From Chrysomallon squamiferum (taxonomy: Eukaryota > Mollusca > Gastropoda > Neomphalida > Peltospiridae), in contig CM022677.1 in assembly GCA_012295275.1 (NCBI GenBank), forward strand, positions 15,534,970 through 15,598,969: DNA of 64,000 bases. The letters run 5' to 3'. A program made the translations under genes and the position numbers. This document shows, piece by piece, positions 48,871 to 60,016 of this stretch (the stretch's first letter is position 1; the number at the start of each line of letters is the position of its first letter). The notes beneath the pieces were generated by a model. That model saw only the letters and a list, made by a program, of their open reading frames with translations, did not search any database and was not told the origin of the DNA.

Positions 48871-49010
48871 TCCTTTTTCAGATAAAATCTAAACACTCCT
48901 TTTAAATATATCCTTTTTCAGAGAACTTCATAATAATTATTGTAAACACTCAAGTGAGAATAAAAAATAAATTATCCTTTTCAGAGAACTTCATAAAATT
49001 AAAACACTAA
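48871..49010. repeat. Short tandem (tatcctttttcagagaacttcat), about 3 copies
   Basis: tatcctttttcagataaaat, tatcctttttcagagaactt and tatccttttcagagaacttc occur at about 48869, 48909 and 48975. Each looks like a splice acceptor but no exon follows. Confidence 0.6.
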
Positions 49011-49134
49011 ATAATTAAATAAAATTAAATAAATAAATAAAAACATCTACATTGTTTATGTAAACATTAGTTTAACCAATCAGATGCTGAGATTCCGGGC
49101 ACCTGCCATCGTATTCGAATGTTTTAAATCTTTG

Positions 49135-49142
49135 AATTAGAT
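49135..49142. repeat. hAT target site duplication, left (AATTAGAT)
   Basis: Identical to the 8 bases at 51814-51821; 8 bp is the standard hAT duplication length. Confidence 0.95.
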
Positions 49143-51813
49143 CAGTGATTCTCAACCGCCGTGTTGCGACACACAAGTGTGTCGCGAGGCTCCCTCAGGT
49201 GTGTCGCGAAACTTTGTGACGAACACCTGAAAACACGGACAATTTGCATAAATCTCGGTTTCATGTTCTACTAATATGCCTTGGAGGAAGGAACTTCCTT
49301 TCTCCAATGAATATGCACACATTCAAAGTGTATGCACTCCAATGAATATGCACACCGATCAGTGGCGGCCACCAACCTTTGCACCTTTCGCTCAAGGTCG
49401 ATCAGTTGCCCATGAGACGTCAGTGTGATAGGTTGTGTGTGTGGTGTTGTCGAATTAACTTCGCTGTGTTTTAAATTATTGTCATTCTTAAACACTTATT
49501 AGTAAAGAGATGTAGCTAACTAGGTGTATTTAGTTAAGAAATTATGCTAGTTAGAACAGACTTTGCAAATGCAAATCTGTCGTCACGGCAAATCTGTCGT
49601 CACGGCAAATCTGTTCAGTTTACAGTGTTTACTATTTACTTACATCGAACTCAATCGTACTGCACACTCAATTTTGACCTCTAAATTACAGATGAATTTA
49701 AACTAAATTAGCTTGTGACTAATCATAACTAGTTTAACGCTGCCTGTTGTTTACTGTTGTTGGTTAGAGTACGCGCGTGTTAATTGCTTATGAATACCCC
49801 CTCACAATGGATAAATGTGTTAAAAGGAAGGATGTTAGTGACGGGTGTGAGGTTAAAACAGAACATACAATGAAGCCCACAAAATCCAGCACGAAAAAGG
49901 CAAAAGTTCACCATAATAGACGGTACTGTGATGATTATTTGAAGTTTGTATTTTCTTGGTCAGGAGATGTTGCTCAACCATGTCCATTATGTATAGTTTG
50001 TGGTGAAAAAATGGCCAATGAATCCATGGTACCAAATAAATTACTAAGACATTTCACGACTAAACATTCCTACCTACAAGATAAAGATCTTAATTATTTT
50101 CAAAGACTGTTACAACAGCAATCAAAGCAACGCAATGTTTTTCAGAAAACAATGACCGGGCTCAACTCGCAACAATTGAGGTAGCTGAAATAATAGCAAT
50201 GAAATCCAAATCCCACACTCTTGCTGAGTCAGTTATCCTTCCCGCTTGTAAAAAGATGGTGAAATCCATGTTAGGTGAAACAGCTGAAAAAGAAATTAGT
50301 AAAATTCCGCTTTCAAATGATACAATACACAGGAGAATTGTAGATTTATCTGAAAACATTGAAACTAATGTTCAGAAAAAACTTGAAGGATCTAAATTTG
50401 CTTTAATAGTTGATGAATCGACCGATATCAGTAACAGTGCTCAATTGCTTGTATTTGTTCGTTTCATTAATGATGATGAAATAATCAGTCAGTTTTTGTG
50501 TTGTAAAGAAATGCCAACAACTACTAGAGGTCAAGATATTTTTGATATGATAACCGGCTATCTTAAAAAAATGAATTTGACGTGGAAGTTTTGTGTTGGT
50601 ATTTGTACTGATGGTGCACCATGTATGGTAGGCTGCATTAAAGGTTTTGCATCACTAGCACGGAAAGAAAATCCAAATCTTGTTCGTACTCATTGCTTTT
50701 TACATAGAGAAGTTTTAGTTTCAAAAGTATCACAAGAAGATTTGAAGCAAGTGTTACATCAAGTAGTTGAAATTGTCAGTTACATTAAAAGCAGGCCAAT
50801 AAAGTCGAGATTATTCGAAGAACTATGCAAATCAATGGATTCTCAACATGTTCGCTTACTCATGCATACCGACGTTCGATGGCTGTCAAAAGGTAAAGTG
50901 TTAACTCGCGTTCATGAATTACAGAAGGAATTAATAGTATTTTTTGATAAAGAAAAGAACGAAAGATTTTGTAAATATCTTCGATGTGAATTTTGGATGG
51001 CCAAAATGGAATATTTAACGGAAATATTTGGACAACTTAATATTGTGAACAGTAGTATGCAAGGTCGAAACGAAAATATTCTAACTTCGACAGATAAGTT
51101 GGTTGCCCTTAAAAAGAAAATTGTTATTTGGAAAAACAGAGCAAAGTCGGGTGAGTTTGATATGTTTCCTACAATGCGTACTAACTGCACTAAAGAAATG
51201 ATCCCTATCGTGGTTGAGCATCTGACAGCGCTCGAAGAAAACATCGACCACTACTTTCCGTCGCTGAACACTGAAAAGTACGACTGGTTCGTAATCCTTT
51301 TGTAGATGTTCCTTCTAATATTGGGTTTAAATTATGCGAAGAAGAAGAATTGGCTACCATTTCAAGTGACAGCAGTCTTAAAATAAAGCATTCTGAGGTA
51401 GATATCGACACATTTTGTATTTCAATACAAAAGGAATTTCCCGCATTAGCTGAAAAAGCCCTATTAGTTCTTTTACAATTCTCTACTCCTTATTTGTGTG
51501 AATTGGGCTTTTCAACCTTAAATAATATAAAAAAATAAGAAGAGAGAAAGATTACGTTCCACTGAAGAAGAAAGGAGAATTTGCTTTCGCAAAATATTCA
51601 AGAAGTCATAAGACAAAACCAGGAACAAGTTTCACACTAGGTAAGTGGCAATTCTGGGATACTAACATAATAAACTGTTTCAGACAAGTCCATATACGTA
51701 TTTTTTAATTTATTTTACGATTTCATCATATAATATTTAAAATTATTACTGTGTCGCGACAGTTTCATGCGCTCGTAGATATGTCGAGAGTAAAAAAAGG
51801 TTGAGAAACACTG
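49143..51813 (+). mobile_element. hAT-superfamily DNA transposon with intact termini
   Basis: A 2671-bp element bounded by 15-bp terminal inverted repeats with one mismatch (CAGTGATTCTCAACC at 49143-49157; reverse of 51799-51813 is CAGTGTTTCTCAACC), a terminus typical of hAT elements. It is flanked by a perfect 8-bp target duplication AATTAGAT at 49135-49142 and 51814-51821. TGTCGCGA motifs near both ends (49180, 49202, 51752) look like subterminal transposase-binding repeats. It encodes one BED-finger transposase, now broken. It is noticeably less AT-rich than its surroundings. Confidence 0.95.
49807..51640 (+). pseudogene. hAT transposase, BED zinc finger type (ZBED5/SCAND3/FAM200-like), frameshifted
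   Basis: The likely start is ATG 49807 (MDKCVKRKDVSDGCEVKTEH). A BED finger follows at 49980-50080 (CIVCG... LLRHFTTKH, C-x2-C...H-x4-H). A one-base shift near 50145 moves the frame into 50165-51305, which holds the RNase H-like core: LIVDESTDISNSAQ (first Asp region), GICTDGAPCMVGC (second Asp) and DVRWLSKGKVL (conserved Arg-Trp). A second shift near 51290 leads to 51306-51538, the hAT dimerisation-region end (FPALAEKALLVLLQFSTPYLCELGFSTL). Further shifts after 51535 break the C-terminal tail. At least three or four frameshifts mean no working transposase. Domesticated relatives such as ZBED5 exist in vertebrates, but the intact ends here mark this as an ordinary element. Confidence 0.9.
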
Positions 51814-51821
51814 AATTAGAT
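51814..51821. repeat. hAT target site duplication, right (AATTAGAT)
   Basis: Perfect match to the left duplication at 49135-49142. Confidence 0.95.
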
Positions 51822-51857
51822 CAATAAAATGTATTCTTTCCAATACAAAAATAAATA

Positions 51858-51900
<43 letters not shown>

Positions 51901-52235
51901 TTTAAAAATCGCTCATTACTGGTCCTGCAGAACTGTTATTCAGGAAGAACATTTTGTGGAACAATATTTGAATCAGGCCCGACGACTCATTTTTAAATTT
52001 TATTTAATTTTATTTATTTTTTATTTATTTATTTTTAATTTTAATTTTTTATTTGTTTTATTTATTTATATATTTATTTATTTTTATTATTTTTATTATT
52101 TATTTTTGTTTTTTTTGTTTTTTGTCAATTTTTAGCTCAGGAATTTTGTGACGTCAATTATGCGCTGTGACGACAGTGTTATTGGCGTTTCTACACAAAG
52201 TAGCTGAATGTTTCGTAAACAAACTTTCGTAAAGG
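51822..52235. other. Noncoding DNA with (AAT)n and TTTA repeats
   Basis: (AAT)n at about 51858-51900 and a 120-bp TTTA/TTTTA tract at 52005-52115. No gene. Confidence 0.7.
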
Positions 52236-52239
52236 GAGC

Positions 52240-52365
52240 TCGCATTCTTAAAAATATTTTAAAACTGTGACATACGTTTCTTGCACAGATCTGAATTGTC
52301 AGGGTGTGTTCTAGGTGGTGCTCACACAACCACAGAAGCCTGTACTGGAGGTTCATGTAACAGAG
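52240..52365 (+). pseudogene. TSP1 domain exon, degraded (first of three)
   Basis: Two frames carry halves of a thrombospondin type 1 repeat: KTVTYVSCTDLN, like the middle Cys-strand of the repeat at 53.4 kb, then after a shift GGAHTTTEACTGGSCNRG, the typical last third ending Cys-x4-Cys. The exon ends in phase 1 (AGA G|GTGATT), as the next ones do. The NGGxxC segment is lost by deletion and the first third with the Trp motif is not recognisable. Confidence 0.65.
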
Positions 52366-53354
52366 GTGATTATTTTAATTTATATAGCAGGAAGACATTT
52401 AGAATGATCAAGAATTACTTTCTGTGTCTGCTTTCACCAAAATTATAAATCTAGTCATATCAATAAAGTGCTTCTTAAATAGAAAAGCTTATTTTATATA
52501 ATTAGGTGAATTGAATATGTGTTAAATTTGGTGAAACTGTCTGCATTTTCTGTTTAAAGTCTGAAATGCAAAATTATGTTTTTTAGCATTGATCTATGAC
52601 ATTGTTACTTTTACTAATAAAAAAAAAAAAAAAAAACAACAACAACACATTTTTATTATTGTAATTATTATAATTATTATTAGTTGTAGTACTATTCATA
52701 GTTGCCATAAAATGTCTCACAGATGTATTTACATGACTCAAGCAATTGTGAAAAACTGAAAAATATGAAATATGACTTTTTGGTAAATATATCTCATCAT
52801 ATCATATACACTATGTGTTACTGCAAACAAATGTGTTGACAATGTATAAAAAGTTGTTTTTCTTCATAAAATAAATTGTTCCTCTAATTTAATGAAGAAT
52901 TAACACTGGCTAATAATTTATTCAGAACTAAAGAATTAATTTTTGGGCAGGTTATGCTGATTTTGTAAACACTTCACTATTTTAAAAGAACCTGAGCTAA
53001 TATTTTCTGAACAAAAATATATAAAAGTATATATTTTTATAAAACAATTATATATCATAACTCTATTTAATAAAAATGGTTTGATAATTTAAACCATAAT
53101 TTGTATTTCATAAATTTTGATGAATAAATATATATATATAAAGATACAGAATTATATTGGTACTTTAAGATATTAATTCGTAATAACACATTGAATATAA
53201 ACTTTCTTTAAACTCCAAGCAGTGATACCATAAAATCATGACATTATAAATAATTACATTTAACACTTTGCTTTTAAATTAGTCAGTGATTTTATGTATT
53301 TAAGTATTTACTTATTTGTTTGTTTATTTATTTATATATTTTTTTTTTTTTTAG

Positions 53355-53537
53355 TGGATGGGGTTTCATCAGCTTGGGCAAGACAAAGTTTACACACCTG
53401 TCAGTCAAACTGTTGCAGAACTGTGACATTAGTAAGAACATGTACAAGCCCAACACCAGCTAATGGTGGAAGTCAGTGTAGTGGAGATAGACAAACTACA
53501 ACCACTGAAAGCTGTACCAGTGCACTGTGTGATAGAG
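53355..53537 (+). CDS. TSP1 domain exon, intact (second of three)
   Basis: A 61-codon, 183-bp exon, phase 1 on both sides (long T-tract acceptor ending ttttag, donor GTAAGC). It encodes a whole thrombospondin type 1 repeat: VDGVSSAWARQSLHTCQSNC, then CRTVTLVRTCTSPTP, ANGGSQCSGDRQTTTTESCT and SALCDRG. All six cysteines are present. Of the usual WxxW(xxW) tryptophans only Trp in SAW remains, and the CSxxCGxG segment reads CQSNCCR, so the domain is unusual. The symmetric phase-1 exon is the normal module for tandem TSP1 arrays in extracellular matrix or receptor proteins. Surrounded by two broken copies, so the parent gene may be dying, or this exon may splice past them. Confidence 0.8.
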
Positions 53538-54099
53538 GTAAGCTTCTGACAATTGTGGTGTGCATGTTGGTGCACACAGTTGCATACATACACACATAAG
53601 CACATAAATGTATTTCTTTTATTTCTTTTTTATTTGTTTAAATATTATTACAAGCATTATTACAGATTTTAAAAATTAACTTTGTAATATGATTTTAAAT
53701 AATTACATATATTTATCTTGTCAAACACTTTATGTTTGTTAAACAGTTTAAACAAATACTTTCAGGTATAAATACTTTTGATCAATAACCTGCCTTATAA
53801 CGTAATCAGTGTAACATTAATTCATAGATAATTTTGTATACCTCATCAATAACCTGCCTTATAATGTGATCTGTATAACATTAATTCATAGATAATTTTG
53901 TACACCTGATCAATAACCTGTCTTGAAATTGCATGGCACCACTCATGTATTGACAGCAGCAGACTATTCTGTACTGGCAGAACAACTGAAAAACTCAAAA
54001 AGCTTTGAGCAGGCAAGTTAATCTGTTATTCAATTTCTACATAAAAGAAAATCATTACTAGATTTCAAGCACAGTTAAAAAGTATTTAATTCACATCTT

Positions 54100-54139
<40 letters not shown>

Positions 54140-54153
54140 TTTCACGATTACAG
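53538..54153. repeat. Intron with a 64-bp tandem
   Basis: atcaataacctgccttataa with taacattaattcatagataa and ttttgtatacct repeats about 2.3 times (anchors 53781, 53844 and 53909). Ends in an (ATTT)n tract just before the next acceptor. Confidence 0.75.
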
Positions 54154-54330
54154 TTGATGGTTTTTGGTCTGCATGGTCACTTCAGAGACTGCGTAGTTGT
54201 AGTGAAACATGGTAGAGGCACTAGAATAAGATTTGAGATAAGAGCATGCACAAAGAATGGAGGCAAAGACTGAGGAACAGATGACACAGGAATCTTCAAG
54301 AAACATGTGAAACAAATGTCTTATGTCCTG
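54154..54330 (+). pseudogene. TSP1 domain exon, degraded (third of three)
   Basis: The acceptor ttacag and a phase-1 start give VDGFWSAWSLQRLRSCSETW, with the WxxW motif intact, then a stop. The next frame reads RGTRIRFEIRACTKNGGKD followed by TGA where Cys (TGC/TGT) is expected, and a third frame ends ETCETNVLCPG before a GTAACA donor. The exon is 177 bp, still a multiple of three. At least two shifts and one nonsense change, so broken. Confidence 0.75.
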
Positions 54331-54709
54331 GTAACAAGCAATAATTAAATCAAATATATTCATACTGTAATTTTCTTTTAAACAAATTATGTACAGACAG
54401 GAGGGCATGTTATTTCCTGTGGATCTGCTACACAGACTGGTATAAGGTTATTTAACAATCTAGCTGATTATCCTGATATATGTATAACATTATAGTATGT
54501 TTTCTTTTTTTGTGTGTGTGTGTTTTCTGTGGAAAGAGGTATATTAGAAAAATAGTTTTAGTTGCTTGTTTAAAAGGGTGTCACTTTATATTGCAGAAAC
54601 AGGGTTTCTTTTTCATTATCTGTGTAGTTAGTTGCATTTTAAAATAAGTAAAACTAGTAAAAAAAACATGCTGTGTATGTTCTTAAATAAAATATTTCTT
54701 CTTCACTTT
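54331..54709. other. Noncoding spacer
   Basis: No gene; TG-rich patch near 54510-54525. Confidence 0.5.
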
Positions 54710-54710
54710 A

Positions 54711-55880
54711 GATTTGGTCATTAGTGACCAGCTTGAAGTAAGTGTTTATTAAATCAACAAAGATAATGCTATACTTTACCAGACCAGTTGATTTAATATT
54801 TTGTTAAGATGCTGTAAAGCTTCTTTTTACAATGTAAATATACTGTCCTAGTTATCAATATTTTATTTAATTCCTATACACATCTTTCCTTTCCTAATAC
54901 ATAATTGTTGTTGCTAATTAACTTTCATCCTGAAGAACATCTCATCAGACTGATGAACATGCTGGACCCAAAAGGTGTTGATCCTTTTGTTGAAATGAAC
55001 TTTTACAAGAAGATCATCAAAACATGGATTCTAGACCTTAACAATGTGAAAGTGTAATAACTTAATGAATCAAAAAACACACAAAAACACACACATTACA
55101 CTCTTATCTTATATTATAGAATAATTAAACAATAAACAGATACTTTGTATTTATTTCAATATTTCATTTACAGAATGTACAACTATTTGAATAATGTAAA
55201 ATGTTACTTGCACTATATTTTATGTTTAGTTTATAAATGAATACTATATTTTGTTGTAGGATCCTAGACAACAGATTCAAGCTGCCTTATCCAGCACTTC
55301 AGTTGAAAATGTTGTAAGACCCATTTTTTTAATTTTTTTATCCTGCTCATTTTATTTGAAGAATTAGAAATATATATTTTTTATTATTATTGTATTTATG
55401 TTATGTATTTATTTTATTATTATAATTTTAATTTAAATTTTGATTTACTAATTAATTAATTTATTTATTTATTTATTTATAGTATTAATATTTTCAATCT
55501 CTTAACTGCATCTAGTTATTTTTCTACATTCTACTAATTAAAATTCTTTTATTTAATTCTTTATTATTATTATTATTGTTATTATTATTTTTTTACAAAC
55601 TAGTTATAATTATTTTTATTATTATATTTCTTCTTCATGTTTCTTGTTATACATATATAATATATATTTATTTTCCTCTTTTGTTATTTCCACAGAACTG
55701 ATCTGGGTTTCACATCATTGAAAAAGACACAGCAGTTGGCACCAACAACACCAGTACCACCATTAGACCTGAATCAAACTGACATCACCACACCAACCAC
55801 TAAAAACTCAAACTCCTGTGCCAAGAAACATCCAGACACACTAGAAAAGAAACCAGAAACACCACCACCCATTGCCAGAG
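54711..55880 (+). pseudogene. Exons related to the acidic/coiled-coil gene family (copy 3, partial)
   Basis: Exon-like blocks: 54712-54739 (DLVISDQLE, strong GTAAGT donor); about 54935-55042 (HLIRLMNMLDPKGVDPFVEM then NFYKKIIKTWILDLNN, shaped like a degenerate EF-hand helix-loop-helix as in the KASH5/LRMP-type N-terminus, a weak resemblance); 55260-55313 (18 codons, DPRQQIQAALSSTSVENV, clearly paralogous to 4734-4787 (-), which reads DPRQQNQAASASTSVENA); 55696-55880 (Pro/Thr-rich, LAPTTPVPPLDLNQTDITT). Reading phases do not join cleanly between the last two, so either exons are missing or the copy is broken. Not an exact copy of the 4.7-8.8 kb block, since introns differ. Confidence 0.4.
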
Positions 55881-56939
55881 GTTTTTCAGTAAAAATAATG
55901 CAACACACTTTATACCTAGTCACATCCACTTAGTCAGATTTTAAAACCTTTAAAAAATATTCAGGTAAATATGTCTGTAAATATGTCTTAATCTATCTGT
56001 CTGTTTCTCTTTCTGTCTGCCTCCCTATTTATTTATGTTATTTCTATCTCTCTCTGCTTTTTTGTTTGTATTACTTTCCTTAAAAATGTTCAGATAAATA
56101 TGTTTGTCTTTCTGAGAATCTGTCTATATACCTATGTCTGTACTTACTATACACTTATCTGTTTGTCCTTCTGTATCTCAGTCTGTGTCTATATATCATT
56201 TCTTATTTGTTCCTAATTAGCAAGTTTCTTTCCTTTTTCTTTCTTTTCATTATCATTTTTAACAATTATTGTCAAAGTTGTAATATTATTTGAACAAAGA
56301 AAATATTTTATATAATCTTTCTGTAAATTCTCTTTTGATAATTCTGAATATAAACAGCTTAAGAATCAGTTATTTAAATAATTCTAAATTTATTTATAGT
56401 GTTAATTTATAAAAATGCTCTTAAAACAAGTTTTAGTAGACAGTTGATCATTTTCATTTTATTTATTTGTATTTATTTATAAATCTTTCTATCTTTCTTC
56501 AGTGTATCTATCTAAAGTATGTATTTATCTGTCCTTTATTTATATATTTATTTATTTTCTTATTATTATTAATTTATTTAAAATATAATCATACTGAATT
56601 ACATAATATTGGATATATAATATTTTTTTTATTATTATTATTTTATTAAATATTACAACCTACTGAATAATTTAGTATTCTGTATTTTCATTAATTATTA
56701 ACAGCTTTTTTTTTTTTTTTTTTTTTTTCTAGCTAGGTTTAGAATTTATGTTGGACCCCAGGCTTTCTGAGCTGTGTGTTTGGCAATGTGTTCTAACACA
56801 ACAGTGATCTTCCTTAGCCTCACCAACAACAAAACAGACACTGAGAGTGCTGTGAGTAATCTTAATTATAACTGTTACAAAATCTTTTATAATAATAATA
56901 ATAGTAATTGTAATAACAATAATAATAACAATAATAATA

Positions 56940-56984
<45 letters not shown>

Positions 56985-57114
56985 GTAATAACAATAATAA
57001 TAATAACAATAATAATAATAATAGTGGAATAATAATAATAATAATAATAATACCCAATAACAAGAAATTATTTTTATATTTATATATGAACAGTTAATGT
57101 TAGCTCGTGGACTA
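55881..57114. other. Noncoding DNA with simple repeats
   Basis: CTGT/CTAT tracts at 55985-56200, poly(T) at 56706-56729 and a long (AAT)n/(CAAT)n array at about 56890-57052, whose frames give Asn or Tyr runs. No gene. Confidence 0.6.
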
Positions 57115-57298
57115 GACATCGTCTGAAATGTCGCTTCCATTACAATATCAAAAATCCGCTTTTAATTCTTATGCCTGCTAAAGAAGAGAGTCTGCATTTC
57201 TCACCGAAAATTGTTCTCTATCATGATTTTATCAGTGATGCTGAAATTGAAGACATTAAAACAGTTTCTATGCCACTTTTAAAAACATCTGAAATCAG
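57115..57298 (+). pseudogene. P4HA-like: Prolyl 4-hydroxylase alpha fragment
   Basis: Reads RHRLKCRFHYNIKNPLLI then MPAKEESLHFSPKIVLYHDF and ISDAEIEDIKTVSMPLLKTS, the segment linking the peptide-binding and catalytic domains of prolyl 4-hydroxylase alpha. About 90% identical by eye to 41300-41500 (-), but without the frameshift at 41415 found there. It begins abruptly at gacatcgtctg and ends after aacatctgaaatca, joining sequence homologous to 39.0 kb. Lacks all catalytic residues. Confidence 0.75.
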
Positions 57299-58099
57299 TT
57301 GTTATCAAAAGCATCTTTTGCAATTAATGTTAAAATTGGAGGCCATAACAGAGAAATAAATAAAAATAATAATAATAATAATAATAACCCACAAAATAAC
57401 GCAGTCATCAATGTTTATCCTGTGACAACTGATAGACCATTAACATTTGTAATAAAAAAATATTCCAGTTTTATGTTACTTTAATCTTTAGAAATCTGCA
57501 CTCTGGCTAAAACAGTATATCACGTTCGTCTCAACGAATCATGCGGTTTTGACAGCGTCCACTGTATTTATATTTATTGTTTATATTTTAGTTATTTATC
57601 ACATTATTAATAGATACGGTATATTGATATTCCTGGAAGGTACCTACACATTTACATTTATTACTCATTATACAGCTATATACGACGTTTCGTTATCAGC
57701 GATTTTCTGTGGTGTGCAGTGACGTTACGACACCGAGAATCCCACAAACAGAAAAAAGAAAGAAACTACAGCTGAAGGGAGATTACTCTCATATAATTTT
57801 TTATTTCGGGGGGAGGCGGAATTTCTACTGTTATTTGCGGTATTTGTTATTTATGGGTTGTTTTTTTCAGTTAAATGTAGATTCTAAGAATCACTAAGAA
57901 TTGATTTCTTTATATAGAATAGGTAGAATATTACTTTCTTGAAATGTTTCCTTGCTTTTTTCTTTATTCTTTATATACTTTGGAGTCCATATTTGTAATT
58001 TAGTTTGTAAAATATTTCGTCGTCTGCTTTTTGGAAAGTTTTCAAGGGCAGATAATCGAAAATGAATTATTAAACAATACGTTATAGAATCATGAGTGT

Positions 58100-58135
<36 letters not shown>

Positions 58136-59560
58136 TAATTTTGCTGAATTTTTATTGATCAATCAAAAGAGTAGTCAATTATATTTTGCTTTTCATTTAA
58201 TTATTATGTAATTATATTTATCCCTTAACTTATAACAACACAAAGAAAAAAAAAAAAAAAAAAAAAAAAAAAACAGGAGATTAAAATGACAACAAAATAT
58301 CATTGATATCACTGATATGAAGGAAGTAACGAATTTTTATCTGAATAAAATTTGCTGGTATTTTAATTCATAATCTGTGGAAAATCTGAGATTCATTTCA
58401 GTTATTTGGCAAACAGAACACTGAATATCTCGTACAGTTTCAAACCAGTATACACATGTTTTATATCAAAATGATGATTTCTAAGTTTTACTATATTTTT
58501 AAGCATGATGCAGAAAGCAACAACTTTTAATTAACTGCACTAAATAGCTCAGATGTACCTTACAGTTTAATTATTAATTTCCCAATTTAAGTAACTGTTA
58601 ATTCATTTATTTCAGAAATTTGGCAGAGTATAAACAGAAACACAACTGAGGAAAACCCTTTCAAGGAAGGAAATTAAGATCACAAAAATGTGTTTACCTT
58701 TGCAGCAGCATAGAGACAGTTTTACATAAGATTTAGGTAAATTGATAAATGTCTTCCTTGTATTTGAATACTCTGCAAGTCTTTGAATCAATCATTGTAA
58801 AAGAGAGAAAACAGATTTCAATATTGCCTAAAATACTACAATGCCTCCACTTAATTTCATAATAAAATGTTTTTCTTTTTTCTTTTTTAGATCTCACTGT
58901 GTTGAAGACATAAGTCAACATGACAGATTTGAATTGTATCCAGTTTTAGTTCACGTTGTATTTTATACATCAGTCAAATAATGTGGAAAAATTCAGATTT
59001 TAGGAAAATAAATTTTGTTTCGTCTTCACTAAAGGAGATGACTGCTGCTTGTTCTCTCAATCATGATGCTGTTCGGAGACTACATTGTTACTTTAAATTC
59101 AAACTATAAAACTGTAATTTATCTGTATTTTTGTAATAATGAATAACAGCTGAAGGTTTCTAGTTTCAAGATTTATATCTGATTATCTACAAAATTTCTG
59201 ACACTGTTTATTTTTTATGTATATATAATTATTGTTCTCGAATAAGATGGCTGCCATCATGTGGCAATTCTGTATAACATTCTTCGAACATAAAATAAAA
59301 CTGTAAATCCCTAAACACCGGCAATCACCCCGCGATCATTTCCGCAACAACTATACCCAAAAAAAATACAATGCAAATAAAACAAATAAAGGAATATAAT
59401 AACCTTTATTACAATATACGTACCAATTATAAATCGATATGGTTCTTTTGTCAAATAAACGGTGTTGTTATTTCCGCCTCCCTAATTTTTCTTTCTTCTT
59501 CTTAATTTATTTATGTTAATACACCAAATAAAATCACAAAGTGTAGAACTCATTTTAAAC
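57299..59560 (-). repeat. Dispersed repeat R1, longest copy (inverted)
   Basis: In order, reverse matches to 39.01-38.40 kb and to 12.83-11.60 kb, then at 59.28-59.56 kb to 30.85-30.48 kb. Includes interruptions absent from other copies: an (AAT)n run at 57363-57388, a 35-bp poly(T) at 58100-58134 and poly(A) at 58248-58273, between which (58135-58880) sequence has no partner. Joined directly to the prolyl 4-hydroxylase fragment, so the block 57.1-58.1 kb equals 41.5-38.4 kb in reverse with about 2.3 kb missing. Confidence 0.75.
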
Positions 59561-60016
59561 TGTGTAGTCTGGGTAAGGTGTCTCATATGTGAAAACTGGG
59601 CGTGCGTTAAAACAACAAATAATCCTGGCGTGTTGAAATGTTAAATAAAAACATATGAAAGTAAATATGTTTTAATATATTTGCGAAATTTCAATTGTAC
59701 TGTTGTAACATTTCTTTTGATTATTAATATTAATGTGTGTGCGTGTCCGTTTAAAACTGTATTAAAAAGTGGTTAAAGTGAATCAAGAAAACGTGACACA
59801 ATGTAATGAAATAATGAGTCAAGACAAACACATTAATGTTGTTAGGATATGAAATGACTAAATACATGAAGATTAACAATGAAAAAATATTTTATTACAG
59901 CATATTTCTATTGTGTTAGCGTCTGTAAAGATAAAAAGGAGTAAAGGAGGTGACTAGGGAAATGTTTCTCCACCTCAGTGTGGTCAGTAACTAGTATATC
60001 TGACAAAAATATTATA
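59561..60016. other. Noncoding DNA left of the viral insertion
   Basis: No gene recognised; includes gtgtgtgcgtgtccg patch. The insertion boundary of the viral sequence cannot be placed. Confidence 0.4.

Noticed and set aside
49853-50359. Minus-strand frames over the hAT transposase
   Set aside because: Shadows of the plus-strand transposase, which has the BED finger and RNase H-like motifs.
56774-57140. Asn-run and Tyr-run frames
   Set aside because: Translations of an (AAT)n array.
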